A stretch of 64,000 nt of DNA from Amycolatopsis taiwanensis DSM 45107 (GCF_000519205.1 NZ_JAFB01000005.1:163724-227723), one strand, 5' to 3'. Shown: positions 23,368 through 31,483, counted from the first letter of the stretch. Numbers and translations: made by a program. Notes: a model not told the origin generated them from the sequence alone.

Positions 23368-24516
23368 TCACACGATCCATTCGCCGCCGCGGAGCACCCG
23401 GTCGACCCGCAGGTCGCCGTCCAGGACGACCAGGTCGGCGGCGAGGCCGGGGCGCAGCGAGCCGGTGCGGCCGGCGATGCCGAGCAGCTCGGCTGGACGG
23501 CCGGAAGTCGCGCGCACCGCGTCCGGAACGCTCATCCCGACGGCGCGGACCAGGTTGCGGAACGCCACGTCCATGGTCAGCGTGCTGCCCGCGAGCGATC
23601 CGGTGTCCGCGAGCGTGGCGACGCCGTCGTGCACGTCCACCTGGAGCGTGCCCAGCCGGTACCGGCCGTCCGCGGCGTCGGTGGCCGACATCGCGTCGGT
23701 GACCAGCACCGTGCGGCGGCGCCCGGCGTGCCTGGCGGCCAGGCGCAGCACGGTCGGATGGACGTGGACCAGGTCACAGATGAGCTCCACGGTGACGCGC
23801 TCGTCGTCGAGCAGCACCCCGATCGGACCGGGCTCGCGGTGGTGCAGCGGGCGCATCCCGTTGAACAGGTGGGTGGCGACCGTGGCCCCCGCGTCGATCG
23901 CCGGGCGGATGAGCTCCTCGGTGCCGTCGGTGTGCCCGATCGCCGCGATCACCCCGGCGTCGACCAGCTGGCGGACCGCCCGGACCCCGCCGGCGAGCTC
24001 CGGGGCCAGGGTGACCATGCGGATCGCACCACAGCCGGCCCGCAACAGCGCATCCACCGAGACCGCGTCCGGTTCGCGCAGCACCGCCGGGTCGTGGGCG
24101 CCGCATCGGGCCGCCGCGATGAACGGGCCTTCCAGGTGGATCCCGGCCAGTTCACCGTCCTCGACCAGCTCCTTCAGCGCCGCCTCCTGGTCGGCCAGCG
24201 CCGGGATCGGCTCGGACACCAGGCTGGCCAGCATCGTGGTGGTGCCGTGGCGGCGGTGCGCGGCGATCGCCCGCAGGATCTCCTTGGCGTCCGTGCTGGA
24301 GAAGGAGGCGCCGCCCCCACCGTGGCAGTGCGTGTCGATGAAGCCCGGCACGACGAGCGCACCGGCCAGGTCGAACCGGTCACCGGGCGGGGGCGTACCG
24401 GTGCCGACGGCGGAGATCAGCCCGTCGGCCACGGTCAGCCAGCCGCCGCTGACAACTCCTTCGGGCAGCGCCAGATCGCCACCGGTGAGCACGAGATCCG
24501 TCACGCACTCCAGCAT
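23368..24516 (-). CDS. nagA: N-acetylglucosamine-6-phosphate deacetylase
   Basis: A 382-residue amidohydrolase that removes acetate from GlcNAc-6-phosphate in the cytoplasm, linking chitin and cell-wall recycling to glycolysis. Metal and substrate motifs: IDTHCHGGGGASF, HLEGPFIAAARCGAH, GHTDGT, THLFNGMRPLHHREPG and DAMSATDAADG. ATG 24516 is used; it lies seven bases after a TATAGA hexamer, which suits leaderless expression. GTG 24504 with GGAG upstream is the alternative. A DasR-like operator covers the promoter. No nagB or PTS gene is adjacent. Confidence 0.9.
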   Translation of the reverse strand: MLECVTDLVLTGGDLALPEGVVSGGWLTVADGLISAVGTGTPPPGDRFDLAGALVVPGFIDTHCHGGGGASFSSTDAKEILRAIAAHRRHGTTTMLASLVSEPIPALADQEAALKELVEDGELAGIHLEGPFIAAARCGAHDPAVLREPDAVSVDALLRAGCGAIRMVTLAPELAGGVRAVRQLVDAGVIAAIGHTDGTEELIRPAIDAGATVATHLFNGMRPLHHREPGPIGVLLDDERVTVELICDLVHVHPTVLRLAARHAGRRRTVLVTDAMSATDAADGRYRLGTLQVDVHDGVATLADTGSLAGSTLTMDVAFRNLVRAVGMSVPDAVRATSGRPAELLGIAGRTGSLRPGLAADLVVLDGDLRVDRVLRGGEWIV

Positions 24517-24519
24517 ATA

Positions 24520-24533
24520 TTGGTCTATACCAA
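24520..24533. promoter_or_regulatory. DasR-type operator (dre) overlapping the nagA promoter
   Basis: TTGGTCTATACCAA differs by one base from a perfect dyad and contains TGGTCTATACCA, one mismatch from the TGGTCTAGACCA core known for the GntR regulator DasR in Streptomyces. The complementary strand also carries the putative nagA -10 (TATAGA, 24524-24529), so binding would block transcription. GlcN-6-P releases DasR in Streptomyces, which fits control of nagA. Confidence 0.8.
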
Positions 24534-24558
24534 CTAGGCTGTGCCTCAAAGCGCGCGA

Positions 24559-24634
24559 TCGGATTTGGGTAGCCAGGCCGTGGCCACGCATGACCCTTGC
24601 CTTCCCAGGCTGGCGGCCTACCTCCCCAAATCCG
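24559..24634. repeat. Imperfect inverted repeat in the nagA/sigma-factor gap
   Basis: CGGATTTGGG (24560-24569) pairs with CCCAAATCCG (24625-24634), and AGGCCG (24575-24580) with CGGCCT (24614-24619), giving an imperfect stem of about 20 bp around a 33-base loop. GTGGCCAC also recurs inside and just outside. It lies in the 180-bp gap between nagA and the sigma gene. It could be a terminator of the sigma gene or a small mobile repeat; no target duplication was seen. Confidence 0.45.
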
Positions 24635-24697
24635 AGGCCTTCGGCGCCCGCGCGCCCGTGGCCACCTCAAGCAGAAACACAGACTTCGAAACGTACC

Positions 24698-25261
24698 CTA
24701 GCCCGTCATCGCACGTTGGAGGGACTCCAGGGCGCGGCTCGCCGTGGACTTCACGGTGCCCTTGGAAATGCCGGCCGCCTCCGAGATCTCCGCCTCGGAC
24801 AGCCCGCCGTAGTACCGCAGCACCAGCACCTCGCGCTGCCGTGGCGGCAGTTTGGCCAGCGCGTTGACCACCGCCTGGTGTTCGCTCGAGAGCATGGCGA
24901 GGCTTTCCGCGGAACGCGCGTTGACGGCATGGGGCGGCACATAGTCGCGGGCCGTCTTTCGACGGCGCAGCACGCTGCGGGAACCGTTGACCACCGCGGT
25001 GCGCAGGTAGGCCACGGCCGCCTGTGCGTCCCGCAGCTTGCTCCAGTTCCGGTGCAAACCGGTGAACGCCTCCTGCACCACGTCCTCCGCGGTAGCCGGC
25101 TCGTCGACGAGCAGAATCGCCAGCCGGACCATCCGCATCCGGTGCCTGCGGTAGAGGTCTTCCAACGTCAGCGGCGTGGTCGGCGCCGGCTCGAATCCGT
25201 CGATCGTGCGCAGATGCCCGAGCGTGCGCTCGACACTGCGCTCCGCGCTCCCGTCAGGCAT
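24698..25261 (-). CDS. SigE-family RNA polymerase sigma factor
   Basis: A 187-residue ECF-type sigma factor. Region 2 is LYRRHRMRMVRLAILLVDEPATAEDVVQEAF, and region 4 is LPPRQREVLVLRYYGGLSEAEI followed by the helix-turn-helix AAGISKGTVKSTASRALESL. The SigE/SigM-like actinobacterial group has this length. ATG 25261 has GGGACGGAG upstream; the open frame beyond it is not conserved-looking. No anti-sigma gene is adjacent; the small tail-anchored protein at 22968 is too distant to claim. Confidence 0.9.
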   Translation of the reverse strand: MPDGSAERSVERTLGHLRTIDGFEPAPTTPLTLEDLYRRHRMRMVRLAILLVDEPATAEDVVQEAFTGLHRNWSKLRDAQAAVAYLRTAVVNGSRSVLRRRKTARDYVPPHAVNARSAESLAMLSSEHQAVVNALAKLPPRQREVLVLRYYGGLSEAEISEAAGISKGTVKSTASRALESLQRAMTG

Positions 25262-25404
25262 GTGCTCCGTCCCGTCCTGGTTCCTTCCGCCGCGCCCAAG
25301 CGTATAGGTAACGTGCCACGCATAGTTCGGGACCGAGGCTGGGTAAGCCAAATCGCACCGCCTCGCTCGGGTGGTGGGACGCTCTCAAGGCACGGAGGTA
25401 GGAG

Positions 25405-25680
25405 ATGGCCTGGTTCGTCGTGGAGATCCGTTACGTCCCGGACAAGTTCCAGGCCGTGCGGCCCGCGCACCGCGAATTCCTCGCCAGGCTCGCCGAGGCG
25501 GGCACGCTCGCCCTGGCCGGACCGGTCGGGCAGGACGAAGGCGGAATCATGATCGTCCAGGCCGAGCACGAAGAAGCGCTGCGCAAGATCGTCGACAACG
25601 ATCCGTACCACGTCGAAGGCGTGATCGCCGAGCGCACGATCCGCGAGTTCAAGCCTGTTCTCGGCGCCTGGCTGCCATAG
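25405..25680 (+). CDS. YciI-family protein
   Basis: A 91-residue ferredoxin-like alpha+beta protein. The family His-Asp pair appears as RPAHREFLARLAEAGTL and DNDPYHVEGVI. YciI-like proteins are small enzymes or binding proteins of diverse or unknown roles. ATG 25405 has GGAGGTAGGAGA upstream. Its 3' end overlaps the convergent SDR gene by 32 bases, an unusual arrangement that could make antisense pairing of the two messages. Confidence 0.88.
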   Translation: MAWFVVEIRYVPDKFQAVRPAHREFLARLAEAGTLALAGPVGQDEGGIMIVQAEHEEALRKIVDNDPYHVEGVIAERTIREFKPVLGAWLP

Positions 25681-26542
25681 CCGCCTGGCCGCCGTGCCCG
25701 ACCACCGCGGAGTCGCGGGCGCCACGGGCCTCGATGTCCTCCAGCACGGCCCGGTCGGCGCGCGGCACCTGGAATCGGGCGCCGAGCTCGACGACCGGGG
25801 GCAGCAGCGCCCGGAACAGCTTGAGCACGCCGACCCACCGCGGCACGTGGATGACCCGGGCGCGGCGCCGGATGCCGGCCTCCAGGCAGTCGAGCGCGAC
25901 GGACAACGGGTAGGTCCTGCCGAGGGGGCCCGACCCCCCGTCGCGGAGCCGGCCGAACACCGGATGCGCGTCGGCGCTTTCCACCATGTCCGTGCGGATC
26001 CAGGTCGGGTGCGCCACCCCGACCTTCACGCCGAGGTGGCGCACTTCGGCGCGAAGGCTGTTGCAGAACGCCTCGACACCGGCCTTCGCCGCCGCGTAGT
26101 TGGCCATGCCGGGAGCGTGGGCGATCGCCGCCAGCGAGGAGATCGCCAGCAGGTACCCCTTGGCGGCGATCACGTGGGGCAGCGCGACCCGGAACGTCCG
26201 CCAGACGCCGAGCAGGTCGACCTCGATGACCTTCTCGAACGCGTCCCGGTCGATGGACCGGACGAACCCGGCGGTCGCGATCCCGGCGTTGGCGACCACG
26301 ATGTCGATGCCGCCGAAGTGCTCGACGACGCCGGCCACCGCCGTTTCCAGCGCTGCCCAATCGGTCACGTCGGCCTCCCAGGACCGCCCGCCGATCCGCT
26401 CCGCGACCTTGCGCTGTTCCTCGGCCTCGAGCCCCACCAGGGCCACCTTGGCGCCCTGTGCGGCGAGCCGCTCGGCCAGTCCGGCACCGATGCCACGCGC
26501 AGCGCCGGTGATCAGCACGACCTTTCCCGCGACGTTGGACAT
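25649..26542 (-). CDS. Short-chain dehydrogenase/reductase
   Basis: A 297-residue classical SDR. NAD(P) motif TGAARGIGAGLAERL near residue 12, NAGIATAG, catalytic Ser in LAISSLAAI and Tyr/Lys in YAAAKAGVEAF. It has a C-terminal extension of about 50 residues that is arginine-rich, longer than the 250-residue norm, as in SDR groups acting on lipids or steroids. ATG 26542 is chosen; TAGCGT lies seven bases upstream, so it may be leaderless. The 3' end overlaps the YciI gene. Substrate unknown. Confidence 0.88.
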   Translation of the reverse strand: MSNVAGKVVLITGAARGIGAGLAERLAAQGAKVALVGLEAEEQRKVAERIGGRSWEADVTDWAALETAVAGVVEHFGGIDIVVANAGIATAGFVRSIDRDAFEKVIEVDLLGVWRTFRVALPHVIAAKGYLLAISSLAAIAHAPGMANYAAAKAGVEAFCNSLRAEVRHLGVKVGVAHPTWIRTDMVESADAHPVFGRLRDGGSGPLGRTYPLSVALDCLEAGIRRRARVIHVPRWVGVLKLFRALLPPVVELGARFQVPRADRAVLEDIEARGARDSAVVGHGGQAAMAARRREQA

Positions 26543-26604
26543 GATCGGCACGCTACTCCTACTCAGGCCGCGAAGCTACTGCCCAGTAGGTCCGCGAACT
26601 CCGA

Positions 26605-27537
26605 TCAGGCGGAGGCGGCGTCGAGGGCGGCGATCTCGGCGTCGGTGAGCCGAAGTTCCACCGAAGCGAGCAGGTCGGCGAGTTGCTCGAGGTTCCGCGC
26701 GCTGGCGATCGGGGCGGCCACCGTCGGCCGGGCGGCGAGCCAGGCGAGCGCGACGGCCGCGGGCGTGCTCTGGTGCGCGGCGGCGACCTCGTCCAGAGCG
26801 GCCAGCACCCGCTTGCCCCGTTCGTCTAGGTAGGCCAGCGCGCCCGCGGCCCGTGGACTACCGTCACCGCCGTCGGCCGAACGGTACTTGCCGGTCAGAA
26901 ATCCCCTGGCGAGGCCGAAATAGGGCAGCGTGGACAAGCCTTCCTGTTGCACCAGCGGGGCCAGATCGCGCTCGTATTCGCGCTCCATGAGGTTGTAATG
27001 CGGCTGCAACGCGACATACCTCGCGAAGCCCTCCCGATCGGACACCGACAATGCCTCCGCGAGCCTTTCCGCGGTGTAGTTGGAAGCGCCGATATAGCGG
27101 ACCTTTCCGGCACGAACCAGTTCGTCGAAGGCAGCGAGGGTTTCTTCCAGCGGAACATCGTCGTAGTCGCGGTGCGCGTAGTAGAGGTCGATGTGGTCGG
27201 TGCGCAGACGGCGCAACGAGTCCTCGGCGGCCTCGAGGATGTTCTTCGCGGACAGCCCGGGATGCCGTGCCCAGCTGCCGACCTTGGTGGCGATCACGAC
27301 GTCGTCGCGGCGGCCTCGCCGGGCCAGCCAGTCGCCGATGATCGTCTCCGACTCGCCGCCCGAATTGCCCTCGGCCCTGGCCATGTACGCGTCGGCCGTG
27401 TCGATGAAGTTGCCGCCCGCCGAACGGTAGGCGTCGAGCACGGCAAACGACTGCTGTTCGTCGGCGGTCCAGCCGAACACGTTGCCGCCGAGATTCAACG
27501 GATATACATCCAGGTCACTGGAACCGATTTTCACCAT
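26605..27537 (-). CDS. Aldo/keto reductase
   Basis: A 310-residue (beta/alpha)8 NADPH-dependent reductase. The catalytic tetrad can be placed: Asp in FIDTADAY, Tyr at MARAEG-side DAYMA, Lys in VIATKVGSW and His in YYAHRDYDD. It belongs to the AKR group related to L-glyceraldehyde 3-phosphate reductase and plant potassium-channel beta subunits. The start ATG 27537 overlaps the stop of the mini-ORF at 27531-27704, whose 3' end GCGAAGGA supplies the ribosome site. Physiological substrate unknown; detoxification of aldehydes is typical. Confidence 0.9.
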   Translation of the reverse strand: MVKIGSSDLDVYPLNLGGNVFGWTADEQQSFAVLDAYRSAGGNFIDTADAYMARAEGNSGGESETIIGDWLARRGRRDDVVIATKVGSWARHPGLSAKNILEAAEDSLRRLRTDHIDLYYAHRDYDDVPLEETLAAFDELVRAGKVRYIGASNYTAERLAEALSVSDREGFARYVALQPHYNLMEREYERDLAPLVQQEGLSTLPYFGLARGFLTGKYRSADGGDGSPRAAGALAYLDERGKRVLAALDEVAAAHQSTPAAVALAWLAARPTVAAPIASARNLEQLADLLASVELRLTDAEIAALDAASA

Positions 27538-27704
27538 GCTGTTTCCTTCGCGAGTTTGCGCGCCACCGCGATCATGTCGACAGGGCGCTCCTTACAAATC
27601 TGGGTCACGCGATCCAGATGGGCGCCCTGCCGCCCCGATAGCGGACGGAGAAGGCGCGCCAAGGGGTCACCTTGATTGCCGCGGCTCGACACAAGGTGGA
27701 TCAT
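27531..27704 (-). CDS. 57-residue mini-ORF of the RGN/ARKLA family
   Basis: An unannotated frame whose 3' end overlaps the aldo/keto reductase start by seven bases. The peptide starts MIHLVSSRGNQGDPLAR, has RPLSGRQG in the middle and ends ERPVDMIAVARKLAKETAW. It aligns without a gap, over its full length, with the 54-residue frame at 40592-40756, and in part with 10101, 42351 and 51119. The DNA has terminal pairing CACCTTG/CAAGGTG. It may be a small protein translated just before the main gene, or a dispersed DNA element that carries a Shine-Dalgarno. Translation is not shown. Confidence 0.5.
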   Translation of the reverse strand: MIHLVSSRGNQGDPLARLLRPLSGRQGAHLDRVTQICKERPVDMIAVARKLAKETAW

Positions 27705-27762
27705 ACGGCCACGTTAATCGCCGGCCGGAATTAATGTGTGGCCGCCGGTGGTTGATCCGGGC

Positions 27763-28584
27763 ATGGCGAACGCACTTGGCAAGCTCGGCATCTGGAGCGG
27801 CACGGTCAGCCCGGAACTCGCCGTCGAAGTGGAGAAGCTCGGCTACGGCGCGGTCTGGGTGGGCAGCTCCCCCGACGGGAATCTCAACGTGATCGAGAAC
27901 CTGCTCGACGCGACCGAACGGGTCGTGGTCGCGACCGGCATCGTGAACGTCTGGAAGGACGACGCCGCCACGGTGAGCGCCTCCTACCACCGGATCGTGG
28001 CCAGGCATCCGGGCCGCTTCCTGCTCGGCGTGGGCATCGGCCACCCCGAAGCGGCCAAGGAGTACCGGAAGCCGTACGACAAGATCGTCGAATACCTCGA
28101 CCAGCTCGACGAGGCCGGGGTTCCGGTGGCTGACCGGGCGCTGGCCGCGCTGGGCCCGAAGATGCTCAAGCTCGCCGGTGAACGCACGGCGGGTGCGCAC
28201 CCATACCTGACCACGCCCGAGCACACCCGCCGGGCCCGCGAACTGCTCGGAGACGGCCCGTTGCTCGCGCCCGAACACAAGGTGGTGCTCGACACCGATC
28301 CGGCACGGGCCCGCGCTCTCGGGCGCGAGACGATCAAGTTTCCGTATCTGAAGCTGAGCAACTATGTCAGCAACTGGCGGCGGCTCGGCTTCACCGACGA
28401 GGACTTCGCCGACGACGGGAGCGATCGGCTGATCGACTCGATGGTCGCCTGGGGTACCCCCGAATCGATCGCCGCCCGGCTCAACGAACATCTCGAAGCC
28501 GGCGCGGACCACGTCTGCGTCCAGGCACTCGGCGACGACCCGCTCGCCGCCTACCGCGCGGTCGCGAGCGTGCTGCTCACCTGA
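27763..28584 (+). CDS. LLM-class F420-dependent oxidoreductase
   Basis: A 273-residue luciferase-like TIM-barrel protein of the F420 group. Family blocks: LGKLGIWSGTVSPELAVEVEKL, YGAVWVGSSPDG, GRFLLGVGIGHPEA and the C-terminal WGTPESIAARLNEHLEAGADHVCVQAL. It probably uses F420 to oxidise or reduce an unknown substrate. ATG 27763 is used; a longer frame reaches 27736 without a ribosome site. It is divergent from the mini-ORF and aldo/keto reductase pair, with about 60 bp between, so promoters probably face apart there. Confidence 0.88.
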   Translation: MANALGKLGIWSGTVSPELAVEVEKLGYGAVWVGSSPDGNLNVIENLLDATERVVVATGIVNVWKDDAATVSASYHRIVARHPGRFLLGVGIGHPEAAKEYRKPYDKIVEYLDQLDEAGVPVADRALAALGPKMLKLAGERTAGAHPYLTTPEHTRRARELLGDGPLLAPEHKVVLDTDPARARALGRETIKFPYLKLSNYVSNWRRLGFTDEDFADDGSDRLIDSMVAWGTPESIAARLNEHLEAGADHVCVQALGDDPLAAYRAVASVLLT

Positions 28585-28709
28585 TCTTCACCTCCACCCG
28601 GCGCTCGCACCTGAGCAGCGGTGTGACCGGCGTTGGCGCCGGCGACAACGCGGCCTCCCACCTCGTACGATTCAGGGAGTAACGAGACTCTAAGTAGGAG
28701 GACCGCACG

Positions 28710-29741
28710 ATGCCCATCGCCACCCCCGAGGTCTATGCCGAGATGCTCGACCGGGCCAAGGGAGGCGAGTTCGCTTACCCGGCCATCAACGTGACCTCGT
28801 CAGAAACCCTCAACGCCGCACTGCGCGGGTTCGCCGACGCCGAAAGTGACGGCATCATCCAGGTGTCCACCGGTGGCGCCGAGTTCCTGTCCGGCACGCA
28901 CGTGAAGAACATGGTCACCGGCGCGGCCGCGCTGGCCGAGTTCGCGCACGTGGTGGCCGCGAAGTACCCGGTCAACGTGGCGCTGCACACCGATCACTGC
29001 CCGAAGGACAAGCTCGACGGCTTCGTCAACCCGCTGCTGGAGATCTCGCGGGAGCGGGTGAAGCGGGGCGAGAACCCCCTGTTCCAGTCGCACATGTGGG
29101 ACGGCTCGGCGATCGACCTGGACGAGAACCTCAAGATCGCCGCGGACCTGCTCGGGCGGGCGGCCGAGGCCAAGATCATCCTCGAGGTCGAGATCGGCGT
29201 CGTCGGCGGCGAGGAGGACGGCGTCTCGAACGAGATCAACGAGAAGCTCTACACCGCCGAGGGTGACTTCCTGAAGACCGTGGAGGCGCTGGGCTCCGGC
29301 GAGAAGGGCCGGTACCTGCTGGCGGCCACCTTCGGCAACGTGCACGGCGCGTACAAGCCCGGCGCGGTGAAGCTGCGCCCGGACGTGCTCAAGCGCGGTC
29401 AGCAGGTCGTGGCCGACCGGCTCGGCCTGCCCGCCGGGTCCAAGCCGTTCGAGCTGGTGTTCCACGGTGGTTCGGGCTCGCTGCTGGAAGAGATCCACGA
29501 GGCGGTGTCCTACGGCGTGGTGAAGATGAACGTCGATACCGACACGCAGTACGCGTTCTCGCGGCCCATCGCGGACCACTTCTTCAAGAACTACGACGGC
29601 GTGCTCAAGATCGACGGCGAGGTCGGCAACAAGAAGACCTACGACCCGCGCAGCTACCTCAAGAAGGCGGAGGCCTCGATGGCCGACCGGATCGTCGAGG
29701 CGGCCCGGGCGCTGAAGTCGGCCGGAACGAAGATCAAGTAG
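28710..29741 (+). CDS. fba: Class II fructose-bisphosphate aldolase
   Basis: A 343-residue zinc enzyme that cleaves fructose-1,6-bisphosphate into DHAP and GAP; central to glycolysis and gluconeogenesis. Zinc ligands are in ALHTDHCPKDKLDG (His), LEVEIGVVGGEEDG (Glu), TFGNVHGAYKPG (His) and LVFHGGSGS (His); the phosphate site is GGSGS with KMNVDTDTQYAF. ATG 28710 has TAGGAGGA upstream. A strong hairpin follows. It is a single-gene unit, in the same wider neighbourhood as the GH76 and DedA genes seen in other actinobacteria. Confidence 0.96.
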   Translation: MPIATPEVYAEMLDRAKGGEFAYPAINVTSSETLNAALRGFADAESDGIIQVSTGGAEFLSGTHVKNMVTGAAALAEFAHVVAAKYPVNVALHTDHCPKDKLDGFVNPLLEISRERVKRGENPLFQSHMWDGSAIDLDENLKIAADLLGRAAEAKIILEVEIGVVGGEEDGVSNEINEKLYTAEGDFLKTVEALGSGEKGRYLLAATFGNVHGAYKPGAVKLRPDVLKRGQQVVADRLGLPAGSKPFELVFHGGSGSLLEEIHEAVSYGVVKMNVDTDTQYAFSRPIADHFFKNYDGVLKIDGEVGNKKTYDPRSYLKKAEASMADRIVEAARALKSAGTKIK

Positions 29742-29751
29742 GGGCGCCTCT

Positions 29752-29786
29752 GGCTCGTGCCCGGCAGGAACGACCGGGCACGAGCC
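29752..29786 (+). terminator. Intrinsic-type terminator of fba
   Basis: GGCTCGTGCCCGG pairs perfectly with CCGGGCACGAGCC (13 bp) around the nine-base loop CAGGAACGA, eleven bases after the fba stop. No long T-run, as usual in high-GC genomes. Confidence 0.85.
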
Positions 29787-29862
29787 CAGACACTCGATGC
29801 GCGGCTGCGCCGCGTGAGGACGACGAAGACCAGCTAGAACCGGCCGGTTATGGCGACCGGAA

Positions 29863-30150
29863 CTAGATCTTGATGACGGTGGCTGCGCTTCCGCACAGCT
29901 TGACGAGATCGTCGGGATCGGAGGTCAGTATCGTGGCTGGGCCAGCGGCGGCCAGAGCAGTAGCGGACAACATCGCGTCGATCGCGTACTGGTGGCCGTG
30001 GAGTCCAGCTTTGGCCAGCAACGAAGCGGCCTGGCGGGCGATCGGCTCGGTGACCGGCTCAACCACGATGCGTGAGACGGTCCACTCGAATGCCGGCCGG
30101 TTTATGCGCGGATGAATGACTTCCACCAGGGTGGCGGCGCTGGTGATCAC
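29863..30150 (-). pseudogene. PIN-domain (VapC-like) gene remnant
   Basis: The 95 codons from GTG 30150 encode the second half of a PIN domain: the conserved acids are in TLVEV, YAIDAML and TSDPDDL. The first PIN strand with its Asp is missing from this frame. The frame stays open upstream to about 30300 and reads ISWNTHVVKRDELAGILSS, where a normal domain would have LDTNVV; Asn stands where the metal-binding Asp belongs, and no ATG/GTG/TTG precedes it. No antitoxin gene is next to it. It is best read as a decayed toxin, though a non-toxic PIN-like protein cannot be excluded. Confidence 0.55.
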
Positions 30151-30271
30151 CCGCAGGTCGTCTGCCTGTGCCAGCGCTAGCCAGCACTTCCGCCGGCTAC
30201 TCAGGATGCCGGCCAGTTCGTCGCGCTTGACGACGTGGGTGTTCCACGAAATGCCGATCGCGCCGCCCAGC

Positions 30272-30305
30272 TTGAGTGTGCGCGCCCTCGCCGTAGATTC
30301 AAGGC
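30272..30305 (+). promoter_or_regulatory. Promoter of the DUF3151 gene, leaderless geometry
   Basis: TTGAGT (30272-30277), 16 bases, TAGATT (30294-30299), six bases, ATG 30306. Both hexamers are good, and the start codon lies where transcription should begin; no ribosome site is seen. Confidence 0.65.
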
Positions 30306-30713
30306 ATGACGAACCTGCTTGAACCCGAGCCCACCCGGTTGCCCGAGCGCGCGGACGCGCAGGCCGCGCTGGACGCCGGCACCGACCCCACCGAGGTCGC
30401 CGCGGAGCATCCGGACTTCAGCGAGGCGTGGGCAGCGCTGGCCGAACGCTCGCTCGAGGCAGGAGAGACCGTCGCGGCCTACGCCTACGCCCGCACCGGT
30501 TACCACCGCGGGCTCGACCAGTTGCGCCGCAACGGGTGGAAGGGCTTCGGCCCGGTCCCCTGGAACCACCGGCCGAACCAGGGTTTCCTGCGGTCGCTGG
30601 CGGCGCTGGCCAAGGCGGCCGGGCGGATCGGCGAGGCCGACGAGTACGAGCGCTGCCGGACCTTCCTCGGCGATTCGGACCCGGCAGCGCCGGCCGCCAC
30701 CGGTCTGTCCTAG
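30306..30713 (+). CDS. DUF3151 family protein
   Basis: A 135-residue soluble protein conserved in actinobacteria (Rv0360c type), recognised from the pattern FSEAWAALAERSLE, VAAYAYARTGYHRGLDQLRRNGWKG and PWNHRPNQGFLRSLAALAKAA. Mostly helical, TPR-like; function unknown. The message appears leaderless. Its position near fba and purA matches the neighbourhood in mycobacteria. A bidirectional hairpin follows at 30724-30753. Confidence 0.85.
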   Translation: MTNLLEPEPTRLPERADAQAALDAGTDPTEVAAEHPDFSEAWAALAERSLEAGETVAAYAYARTGYHRGLDQLRRNGWKGFGPVPWNHRPNQGFLRSLAALAKAAGRIGEADEYERCRTFLGDSDPAAPAATGLS

Positions 30714-30723
30714 CGCCATAGCC

Positions 30724-30753
30724 GTGGCGCCCGCCTGGCGAGGCGGGCGCCAC
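30724..30753. terminator. Bidirectional hairpin between convergent genes
   Basis: GTGGCGCCCGCCT pairs perfectly with AGGCGGGCGCCAC (13 bp) around the loop GGCG. It lies between the DUF3151 gene and the convergent HNH nuclease gene and can serve both. Confidence 0.88.
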
Positions 30754-30762
30754 GAGAAACAC

Positions 30763-31401
30763 TCAGCAGCGGTCGAGCATGGAACTCAGGGCCGACTTCT
30801 CCGCACTGTTGACGGTGAGGTCCCACTTGTGCTTGACCGCGATCCACATCTCCGCGTACGTGCACCAGTAACTGGTGAGCGGTGGCTTCCACGTGTCGGG
30901 TGACTGATCGCCCTTGGCCTGGTTGACGTTGTCGGTCACGGCGATCAACTGGGGATCGCTCAGGTCGTTGGCGAACGACTGGCGCTCGGCGGTGGTCCAG
31001 GACGACGCGCCGGTGCGCCAGGCGTCGGCCAGCGGCACGATGTGGTCGATGTCCACATCGGATGGACTGGTCCAGGTGGCGCCGTCGTACGGGCTGTGCC
31101 AACTCCCCGAGGTCGGGGAGCAGTCCGAACCGGTCGTGACGTTCGTGCCGTCGCGCTTGAGCACGACCTCGCGGGTGTTGCAGTTGTTGCCCTGGTCGAT
31201 CCAGTGCGGGAACTTGTCGCGGGAGTAGCCCGTCATCGAGCCGTCGGCCTTGACGGTCAGCGAGGCGAGTTCGGAGCGGGCGGTGGACGTGGACGGAATG
31301 CCGGGCGGGGTTGCGGCCGCGGGGGCGACCAAGGTCACCGTGAGCGTGGCCGCGATCCCCAGGACGGTCAATGTCCTGCGGGGAGTACGAAGTCTGAGCA
31401 T
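30763..31401 (-). CDS. Secreted HNH/DUF1524-family nuclease
   Basis: A 212-residue exported protein with a signal peptide (RRTLTVLGIAATLTVTLVAPAAA). The catalytic region is SDVDIDHIVPLADAWRTGA, where the His follows the Asp, and NQAKGDQSPDTWKPP with the Asn and Asp of the GmrSD C-terminal/DUF1524 HNH fold. Cysteine pairs (NCNT/SDCSP; YWCTY/DRC) fit an extracellular protein. Actinobacteria often secrete such nucleases, probably to use DNA as nutrient or for competition; the exact role is unknown. No immunity gene is apparent. The ATG at 31401 is preceded by a weak GGCGG. Confidence 0.88.
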   Translation of the reverse strand: MLRLRTPRRTLTVLGIAATLTVTLVAPAAATPPGIPSTSTARSELASLTVKADGSMTGYSRDKFPHWIDQGNNCNTREVVLKRDGTNVTTGSDCSPTSGSWHSPYDGATWTSPSDVDIDHIVPLADAWRTGASSWTTAERQSFANDLSDPQLIAVTDNVNQAKGDQSPDTWKPPLTSYWCTYAEMWIAVKHKWDLTVNSAEKSALSSMLDRC

Positions 31402-31483
31402 CGTTGCCGCCTTCGTGGAAGTGGTGGGGGACTTTCCAACCTTGATCCACGAATGTGGCGCATGCCAATACTTTTGGGTGAGA

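Noticed and set aside
24698-24760. Anti-sigma gene for the sigma factor at 24698
   Set aside because: No frame with suitable topology lies next to it.
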